Source: Phoronis ovalis (taxonomy: Eukaryota > Phoronida > Phoronidae). From it: a stretch of 18,780 bases of DNA. The translations under genes were made by a program, and so were the position numbers. Below the pieces are notes generated by a model that saw nothing but the letters and a program-made list of their open reading frames with translations, searched no databases and was not told where the DNA came from. Position 1 is the first letter of the stretch; each line of letters begins with the position of its first letter. Of this stretch, positions 11,301 to 18,628 are shown in pieces. The stretch is from NCBI GenBank assembly GCA_028565635.1, contig JAOXYB010016521.1, positions 1 through 18,780 on the forward strand, read 5' to 3'.

Positions 11301-14300
11301 TAATTTTTTAAGTACTGAACACAATGAAAGAACATATGACTTTCATACAAGGAGGTGATACAGGTTCTATGAGGAAACAAAAAAAAATGCAATTTCATAA
11401 AAAGTAGCAATTTAGAATTTACTGTGAAATGTAAACTATACAGAAGTCATGAGAAATTATCAAGATGCCTGTAAGAGAGTCATTAAGATTGTATTTCCAG
11501 GAAGCAAAACACCACAAGTAAATAATTACACCATCATGTTCTAAAATATTTCTATAATGAGACTGGTAGTCATAAAATGATTAATTTGCCATCACTACCA
11601 CCTTCTTCATGCTATCAAGATCAAACAGGCAGCCATAACTTGATAGCATTCAATATCAGAGGGAACCAGGCTTATTGGTTGGCATATGCCAATATAACAC
11701 TGAAGACTTGCATAATAAGTCTAAACTAATATTTTTTTTGTTATCCTGTTATATCATAGGTGATTTTTTATTCTGATTAAAAGATAAATTGATTTGGCTC
11801 TAAGGGTACAACAGAAAAATTCAGAAATACATAATTTTTATTAAACTAATGATTTCTGTAACAAATTTTAGCCTGGTTGTCTTGGGCAATCAACAGCAAT
11901 GCAAAATGCACAAAATTGTAGAAAAACTAGATGATATTTCATCAATATTTATATACAAACAATGCTGTTTTATTAAATTGTGTTTTACGAAACAGCTTCT
12001 GAGAAACTTGGTATTGTGCCATTGCTAAATTACAGCTCTATTTCTTAAAATGAAATTCTGAATAAACTTCACACTTTAGGCATTTCTTGAATGTCAAATC
12101 TACCACATGCATAGTAAAAAATCCTACACAGCTCAACTCCAGGAAGATTACTAATGTACCTGCTCTTATGACAGTATCATTTTTAAGTATAGTGTGCACA
12201 TTTTTGCAAGCCTGAACACATTACCATTACCATATGAAAAAGTTCTCAACATTTTAAGATCAGGTCCAAGCTCAAGCGCAATTTCTAAATTCACTTCAAT
12301 GTAGTTATACTGCGTAAATAAACTGCACAGAATTCATGAAAAGGGCTTTTAATTTCACAAAAGGAAATTAATGCATATAAATACTTTTCATTAGGACTGT
12401 AGAGATTTAACACTTTTAATAAGTGGAAACATTTTGTACACATGCATGTAAAAGCATAGCAATTATCTTTCATTATCAGGTGTTGATTAAGATGTGCTGG
12501 TGATCAATGCCCTCAGCCAGAATACAAGTTTTGAATAGACTCCACTGTTTGCCACCCAATTCTCAAAGGCAGAAGAAGATACCTAGCATATTATATATTT
12601 ATATAATTTTAAGCAGTCCAAGGCCAATTCTGTTTTATTAATACAAGGCAAGATTCAACCAAACACAAACTGAACCATTGGTTTAGCATATTATTTTATT
12701 AATTTTTTCAACAGGACAGTTGCAAAGTAATTTAAAGTTTATTTTTCTCTTCACTTGGCACAATTTAAATAAATGATGATCAACATTGTTCAAAAACCTG
12801 GAATGTCAATCTAACTATCAGATAGGCTAATTAAGTACTAAAGAATTTTTAGATCAGAAATCAGACATGTAAAGTTCTCCCACAAAAAATAACAGATGTC
12901 AAAAAATACTAGGGGGCATAACATTCACAGGGAAAATAAAACTGCAAATTTATAGCAGAATGTGAGCTGGCATCATGCAGAGGTAGGTATTTATAGTTCA
13001 GATTTTTATGCAGAAATAAGCGGAAATGGTCAAAACCCGTTTTCATTTGCTTTAGGTGAAAAATGTTGATTGCTTTCTCTTGATCAAAACAGGTATATTT
13101 ATTTGAAAAGACAGACACACTAGATTGTGACAGCAACTCATCTAAAACTAATTTGTAATTGTTTATTTCACATCAATGTTCAAAACAACAGGTACAGAAC
13201 ATCATGTCTTGCATGCTAAATTAATATGCTTTATTTTTGGGTTGTATGGTACAAATAACATCCAACAGACTGTCTACATTTTCCACTGTGCTGCACACTA
13301 CCTGTTAGCCTGACAATGTAGTGATTAATAAAACAATTCGTTAATTTCAAATTGAGGAGTATTTTTTTTAATTTCTTAACATGATAGATAATTGAAAAGT
13401 GATATTTTGTGATTGCCTTTAAATTAAAATTTATAGACAATCTTCAGATATATACCACTTTATGGTGATATATAACCTTAGCTCCATTCACACTTACCAC
13501 TTAGAGTGCTTCACAATAGAGCCCTCTATAATAATGCGCTTCACTTTCCGTCCACACTGGCATGCTTTAATTCGCTTCTATCTTCAAAAATCTCGAAGCG
13601 CATTATTCTACTTTAATGCGCTTCCGATATGCAGAGCTCTTTAGTTCAAGGAGGGGTGTGTATATATATATATATATACATATAATTTATTAAAAATCAG
13701 CTGAAGCGCATTATTATAGAGCGCTCTATTGTGAAGCGCTCTAAGTCGTAAGTCTGAATGGGCCTATAAACTTCATTAAAAAATTAAGACATGGTTTGGG
13801 GTGTTGAAATTTTACCTGTGCCAACATCAAATGTCACTTTTTAACAGCCTTTTGTTAGTTGTTATATTCTGGAGGAAGCAGCTATGAAGTACTAGAATAT
13901 TTATTTTTTCTACAATTTTAATTAAACTCTACGACATCATCTAAGACTGACATAGTTTTGACATTTTACTGGTCTGCTACACTATTACCACCAGTAACCA
14001 TTAATGCCCACAGAATTATTCTATCATGTTCTATGATGTGAAGGGAGTGCAAAATTAGCATTTTAAGTCTGGCTGTTAAACAAACACTTCATCACTTACA
14101 AATTCATTCATAAAGGTCAATGAGACTAGCATAAAAATGATAACCAAATAAAGTATGTGGGAGGCTGGAGGAAAGTGTTGTCTGCACCAAACAAAATCTC
14201 AACTACCATAAGCTGATCATAAAATTCCAGTAAATCAAATTAAAATTGTCAACTTGAAGGAACTGTATATATATGCATGGCAAATTGGAATTTTTTCTTA

Positions 14301-15973
14301 TGACAGCCATAAAATGGGTTTTAAGTACTACAATGGTAAATTTTGTTTTATTTCAAATTGACGTTAAAGGTGATATTCTTTATTGTTGGAACATTAACAT
14401 CAAAGGGCTGGCATTTGAAGATTTATTACATCAATTTTTTTTTCAATAACTTCTCTACTACTGAAAAATGTGTTAAATTATACCCTTGGTACAGAAAAGT
14501 ATATGAGTGCTGTAAAGAAAATCAGTCATCCATTTACCACACACTTCAAATCATCTAGCAGGACCATTCAGGGACTGACCTGTAATGCACTAATAACCAG
14601 AAAATAAAAAAATATATACATTCATTTATTCAGGTGATCTGTAACAATTTTAAAATTTCGTATGACCTGATAACATTTTGAAATAAGAAAATAGATTACA
14701 ATCATTCAGAATCATTTAGAATTTTATTTTTTTTTAAATATCTTAACATTGTTGAGCTGAATGGAGAGGGAGTTAAACATTTAATTATTCAGGATGACCA
14801 GCTATTTCTAGTGCATACATATTTCTGGGTGGAAAAATGCCTTTATGGTTTAATGCGATTGTACCACAATGAATGGGTGATAAATCAAACACATCCCTGT
14901 ACACTCCTTGAATATTGTTATTCACTTTAGATAATATGTGAAAATATGCTAACTTTTCTTTTGATCACTTTTTCTCCCGGTGTTTTTCTTACAATAAATA
15001 AGCATGAAGAATTAGTTTTAAGAATAAATATATGAATGAATATTAACTAATCAAATAATTTATATAGAAACTCAGTAAGACCTTTCTGTATCATAATGTG
15101 TAAATGACCACAAAACAAAATTCTTCATAATCATTCCAGATTGTCTTTTTAGAACAATCTATTTCCTCACCTGAAGTTATGCCAAGGGAATTTTGCTTAC
15201 ACATTTTAATTTTATTGCAAACCTCATGATATCCGGCAGTGTTATTTAATGATAACTGTGATATTTACTGATAACCATATTACGAAAATCAAGATTTCAT
15301 TGATACTCTGATAACAAAATGTTTTACACTTGTAAAAGTGATAATAATAGAACTTTGTAAGTAAGAAGTAACACACCTTCAGAATAGGTTTATTTGCTAT
15401 TAAGGGTACATGTCTGGGCTAGTCATGTTAATCCTCGTGGCTTATACTCCGTTAATACTCTTTAACCACAAACCTTTTCAAAAAATTAATCAAACACTAC
15501 ACCTGATAGTGAAGTCCTGTTTGGCGAGTTTTTGAAATCAAGGGATTGGGGGTTTTCAAGATAGTATTCTGTAGTTTTTCGAAACTAATCTCCCCTTAAA
15601 TTCAGTCAAGTGGGCTGTGATGAAGAAATAGGGCGAAATAGGCGCTTGTCGATCAGCACCTGTTGCCGAGTTCACTTTAAAGCATGTTTCATTAATTGTC
15701 CATCTTTAACATGAAAATATGTTGTGTCATACGTACTATTTATCGCTCTACCTAATTACACAGTTATATAACTTTTTAGGTGTATTCACCTAAATGAGAT
15801 GCATTTCACAACCCTAGCCAAGGGCATTTTCTGAATGGGATACTGAAAGTGATAACCTAATTCGCCGTTCAATCACGGCGATCAATGGATATAAAGTTAT
15901 ATATACTCACCAAAATCTGCAAAACCGTAATACACACTGTTAATGTCAAACGAAAGTTTCTATTTGTTGTCAT
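2193..15973 (-). CDS. TNF receptor superfamily death receptor, DR6-like ectodomain (9 coding exons, complete, 549 aa)
   Basis: This is a single-pass type I death receptor assembled by joining nine exons: 15973-15911, 7451-7103, 6210-6013, 4807-4739, 4543-4166, 3620-3510, 3160-3002, 2745-2582 and 2351-2193. All junctions are GT-AG, and the 1650-nt total is open from ATG to TAG. Domains in order: signal peptide 1-26; four cysteine-rich domains (C38-C59, C62-C103, C105-C146, C149-C189; 4+6+4+4 cysteines, all pairable); acidic stalk 190-248; transmembrane helix 249-271 with an NRKR stop-transfer; linker 272-442; death domain about 445-530 with tryptophans at 462 and 502. The family trimerises on TNF ligands and uses the death domain to recruit FADD- or TRADD-type adaptors. 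The cysteine spacing and the tail of CRD3-CRD4 look closest to vertebrate DR6 (TNFRSF21). DR6 has a long tail after its death domain, whereas this protein ends about 20 residues after it. TNFR family and death-domain assignment are near certain; orthology is not. Confidence 0.93.
2582..2745 (-). CDS. Death receptor coding exon 8: N-terminal two-thirds of the death domain
   Basis: Encodes residues 443-497 (164 nt, phase 1 in, phase 0 out; acceptor TTCTTCTTTAG, donor CAG|GTATGT). It contains death-domain helices 1-4: VQDLFMYVSRLIG, the core tryptophan W462 in KRWKDAIRNM, and the VSLTELDIIEANY stretch that matches the family's helix 3 region. The frame stays open through the donor for only four more codons, so retention of intron 8 would truncate the domain. 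The frame is also open upstream through the acceptor to an ATG at 2779. Confidence 0.93.
3002..3160 (-). CDS. Death receptor coding exon 7: linker before the death domain
   Basis: Encodes residues 390-442 in 159 nt, phase 1 at both ends (acceptor AATTTCAG, donor ATAA|GTGAGT). It is mostly polar and probably partly helical. SGEE at 433-436 fits the loose TRAF2-type pattern (P/S/A/T)-x-(Q/E)-E, which is weak evidence because the pattern is common by chance. No known domain is visible. Confidence 0.85.
3161..3509 (-). other. Intron 6 of the death receptor (349 bp)
   Basis: Phase-1 AT-rich intron between the two linker exons, with standard GTAAGT and AATTTCAG borders. I see nothing else in it. 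Confidence 0.83.
3510..3620 (-). CDS. Death receptor coding exon 6: basic, serine/proline-rich linker
   Basis: Encodes residues 353-389 in 111 nt, phase 1 at both ends (acceptor TTTTACTTCAG, donor CCAT|GTAAGT). The segment contains PGRIRRRSASIRS followed by DSPPASP, so it combines a basophilic-kinase RRxS site with proline-directed serines. It is likely disordered. It is a short linker exon that could be alternatively spliced. Identification is by frame and splice-site continuity. Confidence 0.85.
3621..4165 (-). other. Intron 5 of the death receptor (545 bp)
   Basis: Phase-1 intron. The exon 5 frame continues for 17 further complete codons into it and stops at 4113. A variant poly(A) hexamer ATTAAA is present on the minus strand at 4083-4078, just after that stop. 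There is no other visible content. Confidence 0.83.
4166..4543 (-). CDS. Death receptor coding exon 5: stalk end, transmembrane helix, proximal cytoplasmic region
   Basis: Encodes residues 227-352 in 378 nt, phase 1 at both ends (acceptor TTTCTGCAG, donor TTAG|GTAAGA). A 23-residue hydrophobic helix at 249-271 is followed by NRKRICP. The basic cluster fixes the orientation, and C277 lies six residues past the helix, a palmitoylation-type position. The cytoplasmic stretch is polar and contains YSEYELL at 316-322, in which YELL fits the YxxΦ sorting pattern. If the donor is not used, the frame runs on to a stop at 4113. Confidence 0.93.
4739..4807 (-). CDS. Death receptor coding exon 4: extracellular stalk
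   Basis: Encodes residues 204-226 in 69 nt, phase 1 at both ends. Acceptor TTATTTGCAG and donor ACTG|GTAAGA are both strong. It has no cysteines and is hydrophilic with several acidic residues. It forms part of the membrane-proximal stalk, a usual place for sheddase cleavage in this family. Its small size and symmetric phase make it a natural cassette exon. The call rests on splice sites and frame, not on homology. Confidence 0.82.
4808..6012 (-). other. Intron 3 of the death receptor (1205 bp)
   Basis: Phase-1 intron between CRD4 and the stalk exon. A 97-codon plus-strand ORF at 5305-5598 is lysine- and phenylalanine-rich, with no domain and no good start context. It includes a perfect 15-bp tandem duplication. 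I treat it as a chance ORF. Confidence 0.82.
5367..5396. repeat. 15-bp tandem duplication
   Basis: GTCAATGAAATACAC is repeated once with a single terminal change (ending CAG). It lies in intron 3 and appears to be a simple replication-slippage product. Confidence 0.85.
6013..6210 (-). CDS. Death receptor coding exon 3: end of CRD3, CRD4 and start of stalk
   Basis: Encodes residues 138-203 and is 198 nt long, phase 1 at both ends. The acceptor is TTATTACAG and the donor GAAG|GTACAT. It completes CRD3 with C146 and encodes CRD4 (C149, C164, C170, C189), including ECPDGFYSS and a ...KTSGTKWSDNEC ending that resembles the DR6 and osteoprotegerin family. After C189 the chain becomes an acidic stalk (DPNDFEENTD). 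Plus-strand ORFs over this region are shadows. Confidence 0.94.
6211..7102 (-). other. Intron 2 of the death receptor (892 bp)
   Basis: Non-coding AT-rich sequence between CRD exons, phase 1. The short plus-strand ORF at 6220-6438 has no recognisable features. I see no repeat or RNA gene. Confidence 0.85.
7103..7451 (-). CDS. Death receptor coding exon 2: CRD1, CRD2 and most of CRD3
   Basis: Encodes residues 22-137 plus one base of codon 138. It enters in phase 0 after TTTTAG and leaves in phase 1 at AAAG|GTAGCA. It carries 13 of the 18 ectodomain cysteines: C38, C41, C51, C59 (CRD1), C62, C77, C80, C84, C95, C103 (CRD2) and C105, C122, C128 (CRD3). CRD1 opens with the hallmark CNLCPAGT. The only N-glycosylation sequon, NVT at 23-25, lies just before the predicted signal cleavage, so the mature receptor may lack N-glycans on its CRDs. 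The exon itself shows this is a TNFR ectodomain. Confidence 0.95.
10117..10312. repeat. Diverged tandem duplication, period about 98 bp
   Basis: Two adjacent copies share, in order, a poly-A run, TTTATAGCTAA, GAATGACAAATGAG.CTG and CATATG. The TATAGCTAA anchors are at 10151 and 10249, 98 bp apart. The copies differ by many substitutions and small indels, so the duplication is not recent. Copy borders are approximate. It lies in intron 1. Confidence 0.65.
10721..10759. repeat. 16-bp tandem repeat, 2.4 copies
   Basis: The unit TGACCAGCAGGCTGAC occurs perfectly at 10721-10736 and 10737-10752, followed by a partial TGACCAG. It lies in intron 1 and has no coding meaning. Confidence 0.9.
11609..11649. 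repeat. Small inverted repeat (11-bp arms)
   Basis: ATGCTATCAAG at 11609-11619 is perfectly complementary to CTTGATAGCAT at 11639-11649, with a 19-nt loop. It lies in intron 1. The arms are short enough to be chance. Confidence 0.55.
13481..13764. mobile_element. Non-autonomous MITE with 63-bp terminal inverted repeats, probable TA target duplication
   Basis: The ends 13481-13543 and 13702-13764 are inverted repeats that match at 57 of 63 positions by eye. The terminus reads roughly GGCCCATTCA, and both flanks have TA immediately outside, consistent with a TA target-site duplication of Tc1/mariner-like insertion. The interior has no coding capacity; the 60-codon ORF at 13462-13644 lies mostly inside it and is a shadow. 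The sub-terminal AATGCGCTTC motif recurs internally as a second inverted pair (13595-13605 with 13614-13624). The element sits in intron 1 of the receptor. Confidence 0.82.
13657..13680. repeat. (TA)n microsatellite inside the MITE
   Basis: A GTG(TA)n run with about ten TA units, followed by CATATA. It lies in the MITE interior and is probably variable in length between individuals. Confidence 0.8.
15911..15973 (-). CDS. Death receptor coding exon 1: start codon and signal peptide
   Basis: Encodes residues 1-21. A short polar N-terminus (MTTNRNFR) is followed by a hydrophobic run up to L21, then a GTGAGT donor in phase 0. The signal peptide appears to finish in exon 2, with a VTA|QDD cleavage site after A26. 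An in-frame TAA would be expected upstream, and no ATG competes closely. The sequence before the ATG is TTTCGAA, so position -3 is G and the start context is acceptable. This exon has no family signature of its own. It was chosen because it is the only upstream ATG-plus-signal-peptide ORF with a phase-0 donor that fits exon 2. Confidence 0.8.
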
Positions 15974-16081
15974 TTCGAAATAAATCAAGCACGATACAGA
16001 CAAATATTCAATAAACTTTCAGAAGAACTAAAATCCTCACTTCTTCCACTCACTATCTCAAAATCACTCCTTACGATTCGC

Positions 16082-16100
16082 TGCGCATCTAGTCTGCGCA
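16082..16100. promoter_or_regulatory. Paired TGCGCA palindromes (NRF1-like half-sites)
   Basis: TGCGCA occurs at 16082-16087 and again at 16095-16100, a 13-bp start-to-start spacing, about 110-125 bp before the receptor ATG. NRF1 binds GCGCA half-sites in tandem (consensus YGCGCAYGCGCR), usually with tighter spacing, so this is a half-site pair, not a consensus site. CpG-containing hexamers are rare in the surrounding AT-rich DNA. Confidence 0.35.
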
Positions 16101-16110
16101 AGTTCTTATG

Positions 16111-16120
16111 CCAAATATGG
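16111..16120 (-). promoter_or_regulatory. CArG box (SRF-type site)
   Basis: The minus strand reads CCATATTTGG, an exact match to the serum response factor consensus CC(A/T)6GG. It lies about 140 bp upstream of the receptor ATG, a plausible promoter position. The site is seen directly; SRF binding is inferred. Confidence 0.45.
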
Positions 16121-16130
16121 AAAATAAGAC

Positions 16131-17900
16131 ACGCCTACCCTATGATTTCATGAATGAATCAAAGGATTATCCGGATGGATTACATACAATTGCTATTAAA
16201 TAAATGAACAGTTTACTCAGTAGTTAAACAGAGTTATTACCTTTTAAACAATTTTAATACATTTCATGATAATGTAGATTATAGTAATTCTCTGTACTAA
16301 GTGACCGGATTTAGCTTCCAACCTGTTTGGCCCGATGTTCGGGCAATAATGGCAAATACTTGTGGTCAAGAATTACGGAAACCACAAGAAGAAGAAACGA
16401 ATCATTCCAAGTAGCTCATAATCATTATTAGGATATTAGGAAACCTAGGATATATAAAACTCTATGTAGAAACTAAATAAAACATTTGTGAATTCACTTT
16501 TCTATGATTTTTTTGTATTTTTTTTAGTTTCGAACTTATCAAAGCCGTAATAAATGAACATTAAAATTTGGGGGAAAAAATCAATAGTATACGTGAACAA
16601 ACCGCAATAAGAAACGGATTTAATTCAAGTAAATTTTATAATCATTATTTAAATTAATGAGAAAGTTTATGAAAGCAATTTACTGTGAACTGTTTTTTTT
16701 TTATATTTCGTAACTCATCAAATGTCATTTTGTTTGAGCTTTAAAAAAAAAATTATTCGTCAGGATTTAACTTTCTGTAGAATTTTAAAGTTGGTTTTGA
16801 AATGAGTCATGGCAAAAAAGGCATCACCTTTGATCGTTCTTCTTCAAAAACGGAATATTAATTAAATGTTTAATCAGTGACACGTTAAACTTTTCTTTAG
16901 TGTTTGAATAAGAAAACATACGTACGAAAGTGAAATGAAAAGAATCGTCCGTTTTGCAACTACGTTTAAATGAAACAATTATGGAAAAACCCAGGGAATG
17001 ACACAACCACATACCGATCGTCATAGAAGAAAAAAAAATATCTCGGATAATAACAATAATAGCACTACGTCAAGGTTAAGCTTCGCATGATGCAATATAA
17101 AAATGCTATGTGATTTAACAATATGCAAAGCAACGTTTGTGAAAGCAAGGTTTGCGTATGGAGATTCATATCAGAGATAATAATCGAGTCTGATCTTGAT
17201 ATGAATGTTTCAGCTTTTTTCAATTCTTCGATAAAAAAAATCCGTTTTATCAATTAGTAAGTACTATATGATTTTTTGTAGTAGTCGAAATTCAAATTGT
17301 TTAATTATGAATTTTTTGTTTATTGATAATGAAAATATGGAAACCTTGGATGTGGACACGACTAAATTTTAGTCTGCATTTGTAATGCTTTATCTGATTC
17401 ATATGAATAATGTTCTACGACATGGCTGTAATTTAATTGCATTGAAATTACAATGACCATGCATACAAGTGTTTTATGAATGGAATAAATAATTATCCAA
17501 ATCAAAACAGAGCTTTCCTCCGACCCTCTCCGACCCTCTCCGACCTGGAGTTTTGCTTGTTTTCTTCCATAAAATTCTTCAATACAGATTATAAACATTC
17601 CCAGAAATATTCGTAGTTGAAAGTACACATGAAATTTGAAAAAATGTATATGTTATAGGAGTGTCATGGAAATATAGGTACAAAACAAACTAACAAAATT
17701 ATGAACGGACGTACGTAATCGGTATTTATTCATTTATTAAAACTACGGCACGCTTCTCACTAGGTTTATGTGTTCATAAACGGTAATAATGACTTTTTAT
17801 AAAAACACTCAAACAATGAATATTACTTTGCATCTCGTTATTGGGATATATTAGTTAAATTAATTATACAATAGTTGTAATACCTGTATTGATCTCAGAC
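16131..17900. other. Intergenic AT-rich region, no gene supported
   Basis: It lies between the receptor promoter and the CpG-richer block at the right. It contains several short minus-strand ORFs (16824-17024, 17065-17253, 17362-17628), none with recognisable domains or consistent splice sites. One short 10-bp tandem repeat at 17518-17546 is noted separately. Confidence 0.75.
17518..17546. repeat. 10-bp tandem repeat, nearly 3 copies
   Basis: CTCCGACCCT at 17518-17527 and 17528-17537, then CTCCGACCT. It falls inside a chance minus-strand ORF and explains that ORF's VGEGRRGSE stretch. Confidence 0.88.
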
Positions 17901-17927
17901 AAAGTGGCACTATCCCGGGCTCTACCT

Positions 17928-17939
17928 GGGGGGGGGGGG
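17928..17939. repeat. Poly-G run (12 G)
   Basis: A homopolymer of about 12 G in a GC-rich patch next to CCCGGG. It may be length-polymorphic or partly a sequencing artefact. Confidence 0.8.
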
Positions 17940-17965
17940 CGGCACTACCATGTGTAAAATTGTGA

Positions 17966-17978
17966 AGTTATCTCCCTT
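17966..17978. other. AGTTATCTCCCTT motif
   Basis: This 13-mer (reverse AAGGGAGATAACT) is one I recall as recurring very often in mollusc genomic and transcript sequence. Only one exact copy is visible here. I use it only as a weak lineage hint. Confidence 0.35.
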
Positions 17979-18300
17979 GACAATGTGTACTCTTTTCTTT
18001 AATGGAGAAAAAATTACCGCTATTACCACAAGAGGGCGTTGTGTAGGAGGCCAGTCTTTGTTTTGAAATCTTTGCCCTTTTTTCCGGACATTGGGACCTC
18101 ATTTGGGATTTTCTAACTAAAAAATAAAGATAAATTGAAAAAGTAAGTGTACTTAGAATTTCTATTTTCACCTTACATGTGATTTTGTTTCGGGTATTGT
18201 TTGGAGTGATTCATCTTGGGCCGGGCATTGATACAGTCGTGCAAGATATCGATCCCGGCCGGCATGCCCCGACTCGCTGACGATCGTTCAGACATAAACC

Positions 18301-18336
18301 TATAAAAGACATATCAGTTTGATGAAGTAATCAGTT
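18301..18336 (+). promoter_or_regulatory. Candidate TATA/initiator core promoter, plus strand
   Basis: TATAAAAG at 18301-18308 is followed by an initiator match TCAGTT at 18331-18336. The A at 18333 lies 32 bp after the first T of the TATA box, the canonical spacing. The preceding ~100 bp (18215-18290) are unusually CpG-rich for this window. The combination is more than I would expect by chance in AT-rich DNA, but there is no transcript evidence. Confidence 0.42.
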
Positions 18337-18344
18337 TTCACAGT

Positions 18345-18356
18345 ATGCTGCCGCAG
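18345..18356 (+). CDS. Candidate first coding exon (MLPQ) ending in a splice donor
   Basis: Twelve nt after the predicted start of transcription, an ATG with A at -3 opens ATG CTG CCG CAG. This is followed directly by GTAAGA, a good donor with CAG|GTAAG form, in phase 0. Very short first coding exons are known in animals. The rest of the gene would be beyond the right edge of the window, so the product cannot be named. Confidence 0.25.
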
Positions 18357-18628
18357 GTAAGACGAATTTTAGTTGTAGCTACGACGCTACATAGTGTATT
18401 CTTGATTGTTAATGTTGAATGTGGGAGCCGTGTTTATAGTAGTCGTCCATTTTAATTTTTATCCATTAACTGGTTTCTATTGGCTTGCCTGCGGTGGAGC
18501 AAGCCATGGTAGGTTCATGTGGCCAGGACTACTAGTTACAGTGTGTTTAATCCTGGTTACATGACTTGCCTACGACAGAGCCCCGGGTGTGGGGCGGCAC
18601 CTGACAAAAGCCTTCCCTTACGAAAATG

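Larger units (their letters stand above)
7452..15910 (-). other. Intron 1 of the death receptor (8459 bp), no supported coding content
   Basis: This AT-rich intron separates the signal-peptide exon from the CRD exons. The ORFs inside it (for example 12291-12473, 12909-13136, 13231-13440 and 14343-14558) are short, show no recognisable motif and lack splice-supported partners, so I leave them out. It does contain a MITE, a ~98-bp tandem duplication, a 16-bp tandem repeat and a small hairpin, all listed separately. Alternative first exons or enhancers could sit here unseen. Confidence 0.8.
15974..16130 (-). promoter_or_regulatory. Likely 5' UTR and proximal promoter of the death receptor
   Basis: The roughly 150 bp upstream of the start codon are less AT-rich than their surroundings. 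They contain two TGCGCA palindromes and a perfect CArG box, with no TATA box at a usable distance. TATA-less promoters with NRF1-type GC elements are common in animals. The transcription start cannot be placed from sequence alone, and a non-coding first exon further upstream is possible. Confidence 0.5.

Noticed and set aside
12909-13136. 75-codon minus-strand ORF in intron 1
   Set aside because: No recognisable motif, no CRD cysteine pattern and no splice sites in the phase needed to join exons 1 and 2.
15547-15556. GGGGGTTTTC as an NF-kB site in intron 1
   Set aside because: It misses the consensus GGGRNWYYCC at one of the core cytosines and lies in a G/T-rich run, so I do not list it.
17362-17628. 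88-codon minus-strand ORF
   Set aside because: It has a hydrophobic start that resembles a signal peptide, but its middle is made by a 10-bp tandem repeat and there is no supporting structure around it.
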